Of a DNA stretch of 64,000 bases, positions 40,001 through 46,297 are shown one piece after another. Position numbers and translations under genes: made by a program. How positions within the stretch are numbered: position 1 is the stretch's first letter; each line of letters opens with the position of its first letter. Under the pieces are notes generated by a model. That model had not been told where the DNA came from, searched no databases, and was given only the letters and a program-made list of their open reading frames with translations. The stretch covers positions 113,502 to 177,501 of the forward strand of contig NZ_SJPM01000001.1 in the NCBI RefSeq assembly GCF_007859915.1. The letters run 5' to 3'. The stretch comes from Neorhodopirellula pilleata (GTDB lineage Bacteria > Planctomycetota > Planctomycetia > Pirellulales > Pirellulaceae).

Positions 40001-41136
40001 AGACCCAATCACTTCCCAACCCAATCCCCGTCACCGTTCGCGTCTATGACGACGATGGCGGCGTAGATACCCGTACGGCCTCCATCGCGATCTCCGGCGC
40101 ACCCACCATCACCAGCGACCCCAACGTCACTGTCGATGAACAACAAACGCTGGCCGTGGATGTTCAATCAACCGATGCGACCAACACCGAAGGTAGTGGA
40201 TTAACCTACCGCATTACCGGCGGTGCCGACCAAGCTCGATTCTCGATTCAAACTGCTAGCGGTATCGTGAGCTTCAACGTTCCGCCGGTTTTCGATTCAC
40301 CGATCGATGCGAACCAGGATAACGTCTACGAGGTTCAGGTTACCGTCACCGACGGTGCGGGGCTGACCGACGTGCAAGATTTTGCCATTACGGTCAAGGA
40401 GGTGGTGGACGAACCGAACCTCGCACCGTTGGATGTGACCGGCAGCGGACGCCCCAATCCGTTCCAAGACGGAATCATTATCCTGCGTTATATGTTCCAG
40501 TTGGGAGATGATGACTTGCAGGGCCTAAGTCCTGCCGGAGCAACGCGAACGACAGGGGCTGAGATCAAAGCTTATCTCGATCAGGTTCGGGATGCACTGG
40601 ATATCAACGGCGACGGCAGCCTCAATCCGTTCCAAGATGGCATCATGATCTTGCGATATCTTTTCCAACTCGGTGAAGAGGACCTCGTCGGTTTCAGTCC
40701 TACCGGATCCACCAGGACGACCGGTCAACAAATTAAGCAATACCTCGACACCCTCATGCCCTCCGGCGCGACAGGCGAACCGTTGCCGGGGCCGATGACC
40801 GGTGATGCCGAAGGGGAATTCAGTCGGTTCTTACAATCGGTTCTCGATCCGGCGGATGTCAACGGCGATGGTCAAGTCACCGCACTGGATGCTTTGAATG
40901 TGATCAACGAACTCAATCGTGATCCTGGTTCACTCGACGTTGGAGAGTGGTCAAAGTACGACGTCAATCGCGATGGAGTAGTGACGGCGAGCGATGCCCT
41001 CTTCGTGATCAATCGCTTAAACGAGCAGCCAGCCGAGTCTGAACAATTCGTGGCGACGTCGAGCGACGACGAATACGAGTCAGAAGATATCGATCGGTTA
41101 TTCGCCGATAGTACGTTCTTGAATAGTCTGTTTTAG
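21526..41136 (+). CDS. giant LEPR-XLL repeat protein, main part
   Basis: This 6,536-codon reading continues the 17810 gene (about 7,775 codons in all). The TTG at 21526 is only where the frame opens; ATG 21535 also exists, but there is no signal peptide and no reason for a separate start. Order: LktA-like beta repeats to about 28.9 kb; a less regular beta region (about 29-32 kb); WD/YVTN-like propeller repeats (FSPDGTTVYATD, VSPDGNRVYVT, VSPDGKFVYIA; about 32.6-37.1 kb); PKD-type domains (about 37.8-40.1 kb; YAWDLNGDG, NWGDGSPA, DWGDG); a cadherin-like domain (40.1-40.4 kb); two NPFQDGIMILRYLFQL-type units; and a dockerin-type pair at the end (DVNGDGQVTALDALNVIN, DVNRDGVVTASDALFVIN). It is likely exported and surface-bound, with an adhesive or structural role. 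Confidence 0.88.
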   Translation: MGIMEDDVLAALDRGVSTGATATAGDITVQANSVVAVATEASAGAQGAEDSEEAEDTADAQTTRQTGFAKERGGMSDRTDISAPTTGDRVNDANTKASAQTKDPGGAGAAGTDTTGADATTETKGSTVKVAAAIGASVLQPEVTARIADGITIRSSGDVKVSALADADATTLASGLAVADDALGIGAAITVNVALLDVTAAVGNGTLNAASLAVEAGTPEDESSDFKLRTLAGGKSQGGTSIAGAVGVNVVISDVSATIANGATVTTDTGAVDVASRNDLGIQTLVGGAAQSEKANPTDGTGTGTGTGTGTGTTANGNSFGAAIGVNVVENKSVAVIGAGATINAEGDVSVQADSSISRLEIDFPDFPIEELQELITELQKAIVPDVTMIVAGAGASSGGAGVAGSAAISVINITTTADIGAGAQVEAQDVIVRAADQLAITNFAGALAAGLKKGGFGAGLDVVIVNSDTTASIAASNNPARPTLVNASGNTFVEALSEEDVFSLTVNIGIGASTGVAGGAVVVVQNTDTRAFIGDDAKLVPAPAGIAVVSAAGSIYVAADSNTSIDAAAGTATGASGIAPADPGSPSGGSGGTSVGASVAVVVDDDNTEAFVGAGAKVSAFGKNGIAPIDVRNGTYNNDGVQQTDSIRGLAVTATSLDDVLTVGIGAAAAAGKEGSSIGIGLSVTVNILEGSTLARLDNAAIVNETNTDAGTSQTVVMRASDKTILNSDVGGAALSLGTGASKRSIGVGGAVAVGIVENDVRALIDGATVNAIGALVMDSHSKSNLDTLAIGVGGAASGGSGGGLALAGAGSGSGNTIDNTVESVIRNNSRINVGGPATVTAVDDSLINTVAGAASLSLSFGSKSKAGAVGVAVAVNDVDNIVRAEIDSSTVTSAGGLTLTSDSSPTIKALTVGGAVAVAAGGGTGGALAGAGAAAINNIGGSVEAILRGNSTVTVSGSGELELSAKDRSKITSDVVGASIAASATGGNSGALSVGVSIARNEIDNDVNAFIDGASVTTTAGGIEVLVQESSEVNAISVAASVALSGGGSNSLALSGGGAEASNVILTKANAYVKDSTLTSGSDVAITVTNTASIDAKVVAASASVGGGGSNAAAASIGAARARNFVGWKLNGDSSPAQSQAYVMNSSVNTAGDLTVRSIADQDINATVIAGSAAVSAAGSNALGLSGAGVEVNNKIRVLSNAFIDGDGATGIEANQITVSTDDSSRVTALGVGASLAVAAAGTNAGALSIGVSLAQNEVDNDVQAFIQNADQLSTRAGNLTVSSVSRGKKLFDLDATGAQLVTSAELDDLAVTLEDALTTSENEQEQDVANDAAIFAKLRSQFASKGHALSEDLRLTGIDDEASWSLVDSGDNQQAYQITQLPSGALEVSYMTIQAIAVAASAAAGFGGNAGVALSGAGADAKNVIATDTNAFVANSVITASGNLELDATSSQSMIATVIAASLAAAGGGQGGAGASIGASLAENFIGFDQSGGTDANKAAEVRAYIVDSSINVGGDLSASAIANQGIVAVVFSGSVAIAAGGRGAVGLGGSGVNAKNKIGSVVEASITGDGANGITADNVTLIARDTSDFKADAGAVSLAASFAGKGALSLTIGVALASNEISNQVAAFISGADNTLRAETGGVVIEASEMASIRSRTAAAAASLAVSAAGIGLSGAGAQATNVILGGVNAYIQDSLVTSASAITTKASNDSLINAQVISAAASLAYGGAIGVAVSVGASIAENAIGFTSSGSKNPFQVRAYTDNSTLDATGAIVFDASTNEKIQALTFAGSVSVAGGAGTLAGAGSGVNTTNKIANAIEAYVQGNQAIITGSTVTLQAQDQSVIDATADAASIAAALGLGGAVSIAVTLAENVIENDVKAFNQGGAITAKTGDVLVNAISKPTIDSKGRAGGVAVGVAVAAAAGLNVKNTVGGSTSARVNGGSVTATGGELKVVSESIAKPSVDGAGLAAAIGLGSGTALGAVFTESTASGVTDADVGGTIIVDRLTVSASGTTTVNASSTALTGGILGVGVNQASTTNTPRVTATVADQADIKVTNSATITAVASASAESKSMGVTVGLNNVGLSMADLTLKPTVHTVIGDRAKLVADGKVTIASRLTENMGNVTTSASGGGIAGASGALSKQTVVADVQTVVGRAAMLAGSTGLDVLSSSLVELVDESKVEIGGGVSLQKAETKETINTTARTMIGGASQLHSARGTVNVDATNQADVKSESKTRFYGLGSGAIANATTRITGIAGAELAETVLGAGSLLSGPRVDVGASVSTIKVDSDADGQQFSAGGVVHTISVVDVAGTAAVEHQTGSRINAGAANILAEQGVIDINGLGEQSKGLGLAPVHDGNVINDVSLFAEVRVGADAEVAANTIDIKAKGATGNVINDKNNDAVGIPVSKIDVGANVNTGATVHVAGQLLPGSNFANLVIDDGGAVLFNQGFDGPNLTTGTTITGADATINGLQPAEAARLTIRAERSQLNVSTNEDVIALGTNEEDFRNTQAQTVTIDSAASYAVPDRFASVTIDNRSGKHLDINGIDVLLTGTTVTPVISPAATLTDAGVKKLSGAIIELKNNSETATANIFLDGAINNPTGMTTIHTTSGSILDRETGATSRINTATLDLSAGLNLGETTAPIQADVSQETGATPTPTLKAVAGGSTHLALAATTPVQALAVLGIEGQTGNVAADFAGKPITLAGAILAADAGTITLTNVAAITDENANGPDLSAGGLSIQASTGDVGASANPLETSLSNIEVTTSGGLFLDNNQALTVGGVGPAVGLNVGGLTRIATSVSLNVNENVSGTGDVRLSVRDEADATANQIVLADNVQIESTGGNLQLLSGDTMSLRPGHKLIANNGAGELTIAIDWLNADPGVANAFIVPTSADDIIRAAHLRVVGNSDDDSITINDLFMPISVEASAGQDRVNVKLITAPGALTRLTNIDVETIDFQHISTAATNWQLDAEFSTQSIPLFALPNAIVNVAHLSSGANRIVQNMHTVGSSFENLDVDYTLGDGVDTVTVLAMRHPALLNLGGGNDQVTVGGMRGSGPDAVPVDPGNVLRPLSIVGGAGQDTFVLVEPRTGANVVPIGRLGRTPSGAGLVQDYGSLETAGSPRRVEFSQFEQTTVNLGETASIFTIFDTVTATTINSGTADDVVNVRKLSSPTIVNLQAGNDTVNIQGGGALLTIDGGNTEEKSIDLPDGGDRVLLGTTRSFDKTVVNVADGLNAIKLFGTGWEVGQELILMSDDVAPGGLVSGGIYYAVPSGRDIIRLARTRAQALAASPTAENDPNIIPLTDGGQGQHYFTLAVDGKPLWPTIQGSLTGTDASPLLSFAQPGEVGVTGTATFTNIEKANVLLGFGDDTFEVNSTIETLAIELRGGPGDDEFLLRNVPGRSIVISGDSGKNDRVRVLVNGDPIADQFTSLTIGAGIERLVVDNTSNNAAMDWIVSQGSMHFVAGQSTATADTATHTFTYDTTAFAASRLGSRPLANGDLVLLSSTGELPQTPLLTGPSPRPLVSLDASQFYVVRELNGSTFKLSLPGVTTPFDLTTGATGTMSIRRVSELVSLEVAANSDLLAGGNDVATLSVVTPGDTTVDVNANQLRIIEGARVLDHESNLSRQSFPSARVDGLQGVRSVVTTRNHFVFAAGTAENKIAMFVRQVDPNDPSKSLLTFVKAIETGQESGPSSPSVLKLSPDERFLYVIGGANFSVYAIDNVNGRPDLVWVQDVYEDGSGGILSLSPATPDGQLLPQSVNLHLRLQNPTDLDFSRSLDLFGNEDDGGTHVYVTDAGDEDGIAVLRRDLNSGMITGAVQKLRAENSYGKSIDVGNDVVDRPNLDLISGATHILDEPIPGTISTRGVYQFYARPGTVGQRITPLLLQPIGEDDHTSPTNRQFQIFAIGETRTIEQVGVNEFEFKLPSTPAQFGSGLYFGWTDGSSSLTGNAIVPYTDGTSSNTYLFNSGYSVGNATPLTSFQPGRAYSMDANFQTAVVQGLDNPLSIAVSPDGNRLVTGDSLGRIATWVGATGQPFRLQANSGWFPETAGLPTAVNNPDLGRQIDVSFTANRDLRIVADDNLVPSQVPAGFVLSPATASAGDIVYGAYFNPITKLQVIVNRANPGIALAQIPGGYISLPNGESAGALFDIDGPIASMASNGSFLFVGLPVSDRLRPAGQEADDVGVVQVYSIGALGQLTPFQHLVASTDLNVLSKNFGASISVDGNRAVIPYTAQDGSQRLQIWELTNGIWVRSADLAGGSLVDLDRDTFIVGRERFNPGDGNATIFRRNVFGLYQPELVVNVDPIAVSIGGNTATIVGEDGTVYIYRQTATGWEERDVFDSIATRSVASIQENGSLPQRTQIRITGLQVNATNEGSTNEWQILVQSPANTGPIVGDYKFDSTTTGGGIINLDLPILEVTSDIRIVVMERDTGLGDSDDFIGQFYLGNGTGLPRIPATTAFSPNLTGEDANVRVRYDGIHIDDMDDITMTTDFIDSLGDLVVIGVPRTPGFAGINSPGEVIAYREAEQQSGWFSSGGQISDIAFSPDGTTVYATDVFGKVFVLHDDNGSDVRTPASLLLDPLQNPIDTNAIPSLAGASSVHVSPDGNRVYVTAEQSGAVTVFDRNGALATPNDLGTNTLIPNNGGNLNGVADSALESPFNVQGGLQQFLVTASSGSSTLATFELVGNQFVPSQGNNPNGGNGLGDGNPLDSVTRVQALTINPLNSNVNNVNQVFYAAAPLDDAIFVFNRNAAGDTRVVQRLKDDRAGASGQDDLSLAGASDIVVSPDGKFVYIAAVKEGTSGEISVYERVTLNDETGTPFDGLRYVGKTPTSVFNATGNNDVITLRAPINGGHVYASGPNGLQVFARDVTNGNLTNVAATLPITVSDIKFASTSRAYAVRPSTNELLVFDRAANGTLTQAAAYTTRLDNPRSVEIGNAINGQEIVEARFVYVASAGTNSISVFDEFAADGSDTQINGTLHHVQIIREGVGGVRGLGGVHVLQASATVNDTVLQFSGSELDVAESTINTDLPHGLRTEQLVSFRTASEAPGGVQTEDTTLYYVRKIDKNRFQLFTTPESARSGDPTGRVAFTAGDGSYALHTSLPEGAFLYALGHDANSIVVFQRELDAASPDVGQLTFLQVIRNRVGNATGGANNGLFRPDSIVAPSGDTSTVFVSSSFDPLLVGAPGGFVSLHNNADDSPSLPPIETRLSFSGIKSLNVTTGSGSDIITVNQAPMSGGGVGATSIPITANTGGGVDSLTLNDAAEGVLTQADLGAGDDAFTIRTLGDAASNIQVRTGDGTDSVLIEQVATRSGVTVWTEGPTDNSDWEDFVRVAARGVGRDGNVTLNASSEDQFSYEVEGEEGNDQIVNANNAAGNQLQLFWNDENARLGSVFTMIDDNAQLPGNIEYQTSDSVVLASVANPGAIEQGSQVTFASNSTGVDDQNGSFVTYAWDLNGDGLFTELITTEPSVTLSWQDLTEFGFAARGGGDYRVPLRVTRNFETIDPNTGETRVSSTQQSDSEVTVTVNDSAPVALVNGGQTETNHTVRLRGPSFTLPLAVTGNDPLGDEIVSWTINWGDGSPAQTVGAVNIASHLYPRPGRFDVVVTGLDENGLQTQPVTTVVNVAFDSQSVNAGSAYTINEAQPIILSGEIAGSPESATWIVNGQNAGTAVLQSYNASTNQTGASLSLTWQQLQAIGVANDGTFSVVLRATYAGTANPIASASVNLVVNNVAPEATFFQSGPIKQGETATVGFRDIVEPNDVLTFSYNFGTGFVVGEANTLVPSSLGPGTHLIRGRVSDGTVTQDYETTLIINDLPPSINVNGGLPDLIEVNEGATTTLTGSYENPGGGAVSLTTSIGSITNDPTTKTFTWTYSPADNRVGVARETITITDAEGSKAVLDLNIVVSNVAPQAVFVVPMNVLEGATGVTVSLTDLTDVSATDLAAGLRFSFDFGDDGSFEIGDGGYAGGVAAASAAVPAIWLADDGEVPIRARVVDKDGGVTQLTQTLSVANVSATLGPLTVTPVQFTGSGAVRVTGTFSGAPSAVDTHTIQVDWGDGRTHRLSADNVIGIAQPGSGYSNATGVAVTGGSGTGMTFNIATENGRIIEAIIQTPGNGYQVGDVLTVSGGGGNAVLTLGGFNQANGTFTAVHFYSFETQSLPNPIPVTVRVYDDDGGVDTRTASIAISGAPTITSDPNVTVDEQQTLAVDVQSTDATNTEGSGLTYRITGGADQARFSIQTASGIVSFNVPPVFDSPIDANQDNVYEVQVTVTDGAGLTDVQDFAITVKEVVDEPNLAPLDVTGSGRPNPFQDGIIILRYMFQLGDDDLQGLSPAGATRTTGAEIKAYLDQVRDALDINGDGSLNPFQDGIMILRYLFQLGEEDLVGFSPTGSTRTTGQQIKQYLDTLMPSGATGEPLPGPMTGDAEGEFSRFLQSVLDPADVNGDGQVTALDALNVINELNRDPGSLDVGEWSKYDVNRDGVVTASDALFVINRLNEQPAESEQFVATSSDDEYESEDIDRLFADSTFLNSLF
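22423..22462 (+). repeat. hexanucleotide repeat encoding Gly-Thr
   Basis: About six imperfect GGTACK/GGAACW hexamers encode an alternating Gly-Thr linker in the giant protein. Six bases keep the frame when copy number changes. Confidence 0.85.
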
Positions 41137-41197
41137 AACTCCAACCAATTCACCGTGATTTATCAACTTTCGATTTTTAGGAAATAAAGAGCTTACG

Positions 41198-44100
41198 ATG
41201 CGCAAGCAAATGAAACGACGTCGAAGATTAACGGCCGAACGTCTTGAGAGCCGACGATTGCTGGCGGTCCTGGTTACGGCTGCTCAACCGTCGCAGACTG
41301 TCCAGGTGAGTGATCAATTTACGATCGCAACCAATTACGCAACGACTCCACCGGAGCTGACGACTGGTGTCGCAATTCGGCTTCATTTTGATCCAAGCAA
41401 AGTCGATTTTGTTCTCAGTGATGCGACGTTATCGCAGGAGTCCGTGCCGTTCAAGGTTGTGGATCCTCGTCTATTTGATGAATCCGCAAGCTCCGACGAT
41501 GGCGATGCTCGAACGACGAAATACATCCAAGTTCAGTTTGCCGACTTCGTTCCACCACCGGATTTCCCGGCGAGTTTCTCCCCTTTGTTCGAAGCTAAGT
41601 TCACGGCAAAGGCGGCTGGAACGGCCGCGTTTAATTACACGTTTCCGTTTGATAGTTCGATTCCCGCTTCGTCAGCTACGGTGACGATTAACGAATCATT
41701 GCCAACTGTCTCGGTCGCGGTAGCCCCGTCGTCCGTCAACGAAGACGGCACCGGCGCGTTGGTCTACACGTTCACACGAACCGGCGAAACCACGGCCGCG
41801 CTGGCGGTCAACTACACGGTCGGTGGTACGGCCAACTCGGGCAGCGATTTTACAGCGCTCTCGGGAACGGTCACGATCCCGGCCGGTCAGTCGTCCACCA
41901 CGATCAGCATCGACCCCACCGATGATTCCACCGTCGAGCCCGATGAAACGATCATGCTGACGATCACCGACGCGGCCGCGTACGATGTCGGTACCCCTGC
42001 CTCCGCGACCGGCACGATCACCAACGACGACGTGGCGGTGGTCACACCGACCGTCTCGCTCACGGTGGCCCCATCGTCCGTCAACGAAGACGGCACCGGC
42101 GCGTTGGTCTACACGTTCACACGTACCGGCGAAACCACGGCCGCTTTGGCGGTCAACTACACGGTCGGTGGCACGGCCAACTCGGGCAGCGATTTTACAG
42201 CGCTCTCGGGAACGGTCACGATCCCGGCCGGTCAGTCTTCCACCACGATCAGCATCGACCCCACCGATGATTCCACCGTCGAGCCCGATGAAACGATCAT
42301 GCTGACGATCACCGACGCGGCCGCGTACGATGTCGGTACTCCGGCCTCCGCGACCGGCACGATCACCAACGATGACGTGGCGGTGGTCACACCCACCGTC
42401 TCGCTTGCTTTAGCCCCGTCGGCTGTCAACGAAGACGGCACAGGTGCACTGGTCTACACGTTCACACGAACCGGCGAAACCACGGCCGCTTTGGCGGTCA
42501 ACTACACGGTCGGTGGTACGGCCAACTCGGGCAGCGATTTTACGGCGCTCTCGGGAACGGTCACGATCCCGGTCGGTCAATCGTCCACCACGATCAGCAT
42601 CGACCCGACCGACGATACCACCGTCGAGCCCGATGAAACGATCATGCTCACGATCACCGATGCTGCTGCGTACGACGTCGGTACCCCGGCCTCCGCGACC
42701 GGCACGATCACCAACGACGACGTGGCGGTGGTCACTCCCACCGTCTCCGTTGCAGTAGCCCCTTCGGCTGTCAACGAAGACGGTACCGGCGCGCTGGTCT
42801 ACACCTTCACCCGAACCGGCGAGACCACGACCGCCTTGGCGGTCAGCTACACGGTCGGTGGCACGGCCAACTCCGGCAGCGATTTTACGGCGCTCTCGGG
42901 AACGGTCACGATCCCGGTCGGTCAATCGTCCACCACGATCAGCCTCAACCCGACCGACGATACCACCGTCGAGCCCGATGAAACGATCATCCTCACGATC
43001 ACCGACGCTGCCGCCTACGACGTCGGAACCCCTGCCTCCGCGACCGGCACGATCACCAACGACGACGTGGCGGTGGTCACACCCACCGTCTCGCTTGCTG
43101 TAGCCCCTTCGGCCGTCAACGAAGACGGCACCGGCGCGTTGGTCTACACCTTCACCCGAATCGGAGAGACCACGGCCGCGCTGGCGGTCAACTACACGGT
43201 CGGAGGCACGGCTACTTCGGGAACCGACTTCACAGCGCTCTCGGGAACGGTCACGATTCCGGCCGGTCAGTCGTCCACCACGATCAGCATCGACCCGACC
43301 GACGATTCCACCGTCGAGCCCGATGAAACGATCATCCTCACGATCACCGACGCGGCCGCGTACGACGTCGGTACCCCGGCCTCCGCGACCGGCACGATCA
43401 CCAACGACGACGTGGCGGCGGTCACTCCGACCGTCTCCGTTGCAGTAGCCCCGTCGGCGGTCAACGAAGACGGTACCAGCGCGCTGGTCTATACCTTCAC
43501 ACGAACCGGCCAGACCACGGCCGCGCTGGCGGTCAACTACACGGTCGGAGGCACGGCTACTTCGGGAACCGACTTCACAGCGCTCTCGGGAACGGTCACG
43601 ATTCCGGCCGGTCAGTCGTCCACCACGATCAGCATCGACCCGACCGACGATTCCACCGTCGAGCCCGATGAAACGATCATCCTCACGATCACCGACGCGG
43701 CCGCGTACGACGTCGGTACCCCGGCCTCCGCGACCGGCACGATCACCAACGACGACGTGGCGGCGGTCACTCCGACCGTCTCCGTTGCAGTAGCCCCGTC
43801 GGCTGTCAACGAAGACGGTACCGGCGCGCTGGTCTACACCTTCACCCGAACCGGCGAGACCACGACCGCCTTGGCGGTCAGCTACACGGTCGGTGGCACG
43901 GCCAACTCCGGCAGCGATTTTACGGCGCTCTCGGGAACGGTCACGATCCCGGTCGGTCAATCGTCCACCACGATCAGCCTCAACCCGACCGACGATACCA
44001 CCGTCGAGCCCGATGAAACGATCATCCTCACGATCACCGACGCTGCCGCCTACGACGTCGGAACCCCTGCCTCCGCGACCGGCACGATCACCAACGACGA

Positions 44101-46297
44101 CGTGGCGGCGGTCACTCCGACCGTCTCCGTTGCAGTAGCCCCGTCGGCGGTCAACGAAGACGGTACCAGCGCGCTGGTCTATACCTTCACCCGAACCGGC
44201 CAGACCACGGCCGCGCTGGCGGTCAACTACACGGTCGGAGGCACGGCTACTTCGGGAACCGACTTCACAGCGCTCTCGGGAACGGTCACGATTCCGGCCG
44301 GTCAGTCGTCCACCACGATCAGCATCGACCCGACCGACGATTCCACCGTCGAGCCCGATGAAACGATCATCCTCACGATCACCGACGCGGCCGCGTACGA
44401 CGTCGGTACCCCGGCCTCCGCGACCGGCACGATCACCAACGACGACGTGGCGGCGGTCACTCCGACCGTCTCCGTTGCAGTAGCCCCGTCGGCGGTCAAC
44501 GAAGACGGTACCAGCGCGCTGGTCTATACCTTCACACGAACCGGCCAGACCACGGCCGCGCTGGCGGTCAACTACACGGTCGGTGGTACGGCCACTTCGG
44601 GCACCGACTTCACGGCGCTCTCGGGAACCGTCACGATCCCGGCCGGTCAGTCGTCCACCACGATCAGTGTCAACCCGACCGACGATTCCACCGTCGAGCC
44701 GGATGAAACGATCATGCTCACGATCACCGACGCCGCTGCGTACGACGTCGGAACCCCTGCCTCCGCGACCGGCACGATCACCAACGACGACGTGGCGGCG
44801 GTCACTCCGACCGTCTCCGTTGCAGTAGCCCCGTCGGCGGTCAACGAAGACGGTACCAGCGCGCTGGTCTATACCTTCACACGAACCGGCCAGACCACGG
44901 CCGCGCTGGCGGTCAACTACACGATCGGTGGCACGGCCAACTCGGGCAGCGATTTTACGGCGCTCTCGGGAACGGTCACGATCCCGGCCGGGCAATCGTC
45001 TACCACGATCAGCGTCAACCCGACCGACGATTCCACCGTCGAGCCCGATGAGACGATCATGCTGACGATCACCGATGCCGCTTCATATGACGTCGGTACT
45101 CCGGCCTCCGCGACCGGCACGATCACCAACGATGACCAAACTATCTCACCATCCAGCCTCGCGATCACTGCATTGAACGCCAACCAAGCAGAGGGCAATA
45201 GCGGAACAACGCGGTTCACATTCACTGTCGAGCGAAGCGGATCGAACTCGGAACAAACGACAGTGCAATTTTCCACTTCGGGTGTTGGTGCGAATCCGGC
45301 CAATGCCAGTGATTTTGTAGGTGGTGAGTTCCCATCGGGACCAATCACGTTCGAACCGGGTGAAACCCGAAAAGAAGTTTCTATCGAAGTCTTGGGCGAC
45401 ACAACTTCTGAACAAAATGAAGGATTCCAGGTCACCCTCAGCAACGCGAGCGGTGACGCGACGATTTCCAATGCTTTCGCCCAAGGGGTGATTGAAGATG
45501 ATGATCGGCCCCAGATTCAGACGAGAATATTCACGCCATCGATTGTCGCGACCTATCACATCATCCCAGGTGATCGAATTCCCACTGCGATCATATTCAG
45601 AGCATTGGCTGACACCACCGTTACCGTGTCCTCGGTAGGAGGTGGGTCGTTCACTGAAAACATTCGCGTACTCGATGGTAACCTTCAATCGATCGGCGAA
45701 TTTGCCAACGGAGCGACAAGGGCGGACGTCATCGCCGGCACGCTGAATGCGATCATTTTTGAGCCGCAATCGAGTGAGCGGATTATTCTCATTCGTTCTT
45801 CAAAGGGCTATGACACGCTGGGTCAACGATTTATCAATAACATTTTTCAACCAACAGACACCAGCGGCGACGGCGTCACGACAGCACTCGATGCATTGAT
45901 GGTCATCAATGCATTGAATCGCAATCAGTTTGCCGAGGGCGAACCTCTTCCAAACACGGATGCCTTGCTGGACGTCAACGCCGACGGATATGTCAGTGCT
46001 CTGGATGCCCTGATCGTTATCAATCATCTATCGCAGACTTCAATGCAGCGTATTGCTTCGGGAGAGTATACCGCGACCAGTACCATGCCTTGGAAAACCG
46101 CTGGCGAGCCAATTCGTGAGGAAAGTCCTGGAGAGGTCAACCAAACGCCTCGACGGGTTTTGGCAACTTCGATCGAGTCGGACATTACGTCACCAAGCAT
46201 GGTAGACATCGCGCTGACCGAAGAATCGTCCTGGTCCGCCTCTGGAATCGAGCCGGGTTTCGAAGAAATCCAAACTGCCTCGTTGGATTCTATCTAA
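41198..46297 (+). CDS. LEPR-XLL protein with cohesin-like, Calx-beta and dockerin domains
   Basis: A 1,699-residue exported protein starting 61 bp after the giant gene, so probably co-transcribed. The basic N-terminus leads into AERLESRRLLA (residues 13-23), the LEPR-XLL-type motif. Residues about 25-165 resemble a cohesin-like beta sandwich (GVAIRLHFDPSKVDF near its start). Residues about 169-1313 are ten near-identical Calx-beta units of 115 residues (VNEDGTGALVYTFTRTGETT, DDSTVEPDETIMLTITD), followed by one divergent Calx-beta unit. The C-terminal part has a dockerin-type pair (DTSGDGVTTALDALMVINAL, DVNADGYVSALDALIVINHL; about 1554-1615) and an acidic tail. Calx-beta domains and dockerins bind calcium. 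It could act as a spacer or scaffold at the cell surface. Confidence 0.92.
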   Translation: MRKQMKRRRRLTAERLESRRLLAVLVTAAQPSQTVQVSDQFTIATNYATTPPELTTGVAIRLHFDPSKVDFVLSDATLSQESVPFKVVDPRLFDESASSDDGDARTTKYIQVQFADFVPPPDFPASFSPLFEAKFTAKAAGTAAFNYTFPFDSSIPASSATVTINESLPTVSVAVAPSSVNEDGTGALVYTFTRTGETTAALAVNYTVGGTANSGSDFTALSGTVTIPAGQSSTTISIDPTDDSTVEPDETIMLTITDAAAYDVGTPASATGTITNDDVAVVTPTVSLTVAPSSVNEDGTGALVYTFTRTGETTAALAVNYTVGGTANSGSDFTALSGTVTIPAGQSSTTISIDPTDDSTVEPDETIMLTITDAAAYDVGTPASATGTITNDDVAVVTPTVSLALAPSAVNEDGTGALVYTFTRTGETTAALAVNYTVGGTANSGSDFTALSGTVTIPVGQSSTTISIDPTDDTTVEPDETIMLTITDAAAYDVGTPASATGTITNDDVAVVTPTVSVAVAPSAVNEDGTGALVYTFTRTGETTTALAVSYTVGGTANSGSDFTALSGTVTIPVGQSSTTISLNPTDDTTVEPDETIILTITDAAAYDVGTPASATGTITNDDVAVVTPTVSLAVAPSAVNEDGTGALVYTFTRIGETTAALAVNYTVGGTATSGTDFTALSGTVTIPAGQSSTTISIDPTDDSTVEPDETIILTITDAAAYDVGTPASATGTITNDDVAAVTPTVSVAVAPSAVNEDGTSALVYTFTRTGQTTAALAVNYTVGGTATSGTDFTALSGTVTIPAGQSSTTISIDPTDDSTVEPDETIILTITDAAAYDVGTPASATGTITNDDVAAVTPTVSVAVAPSAVNEDGTGALVYTFTRTGETTTALAVSYTVGGTANSGSDFTALSGTVTIPVGQSSTTISLNPTDDTTVEPDETIILTITDAAAYDVGTPASATGTITNDDVAAVTPTVSVAVAPSAVNEDGTSALVYTFTRTGQTTAALAVNYTVGGTATSGTDFTALSGTVTIPAGQSSTTISIDPTDDSTVEPDETIILTITDAAAYDVGTPASATGTITNDDVAAVTPTVSVAVAPSAVNEDGTSALVYTFTRTGQTTAALAVNYTVGGTATSGTDFTALSGTVTIPAGQSSTTISVNPTDDSTVEPDETIMLTITDAAAYDVGTPASATGTITNDDVAAVTPTVSVAVAPSAVNEDGTSALVYTFTRTGQTTAALAVNYTIGGTANSGSDFTALSGTVTIPAGQSSTTISVNPTDDSTVEPDETIMLTITDAASYDVGTPASATGTITNDDQTISPSSLAITALNANQAEGNSGTTRFTFTVERSGSNSEQTTVQFSTSGVGANPANASDFVGGEFPSGPITFEPGETRKEVSIEVLGDTTSEQNEGFQVTLSNASGDATISNAFAQGVIEDDDRPQIQTRIFTPSIVATYHIIPGDRIPTAIIFRALADTTVTVSSVGGGSFTENIRVLDGNLQSIGEFANGATRADVIAGTLNAIIFEPQSSERIILIRSSKGYDTLGQRFINNIFQPTDTSGDGVTTALDALMVINALNRNQFAEGEPLPNTDALLDVNADGYVSALDALIVINHLSQTSMQRIASGEYTATSTMPWKTAGEPIREESPGEVNQTPRRVLATSIESDITSPSMVDIALTEESSWSASGIEPGFEEIQTASLDSI
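41702..45136 (+). repeat. ten tandem 345-bp Calx-beta units
   Basis: The period is exactly 345 bp, i.e. 115 codons. Marker residues (NSGSDF or TSGTDF, PAGQ or PVGQ, SIDPTDDS, SLNPTDDT or SVNPTDDS, IMLT or IILT) sort the units into types. Units 4 and 7, 1,035 bp apart, differ by only about two bases by eye; units 6 and 8 are also nearly identical. This points to recent block duplication or gene conversion. Confidence 0.95.

Noticed and set aside
42410..44995. 861-codon open frame on the minus strand across the Calx-beta array
   Set aside because: It exists only because a 345-bp unit without an antisense stop is repeated in frame. The translation is a low-complexity Arg/Gly/Asp repeat with no domain or start signal.
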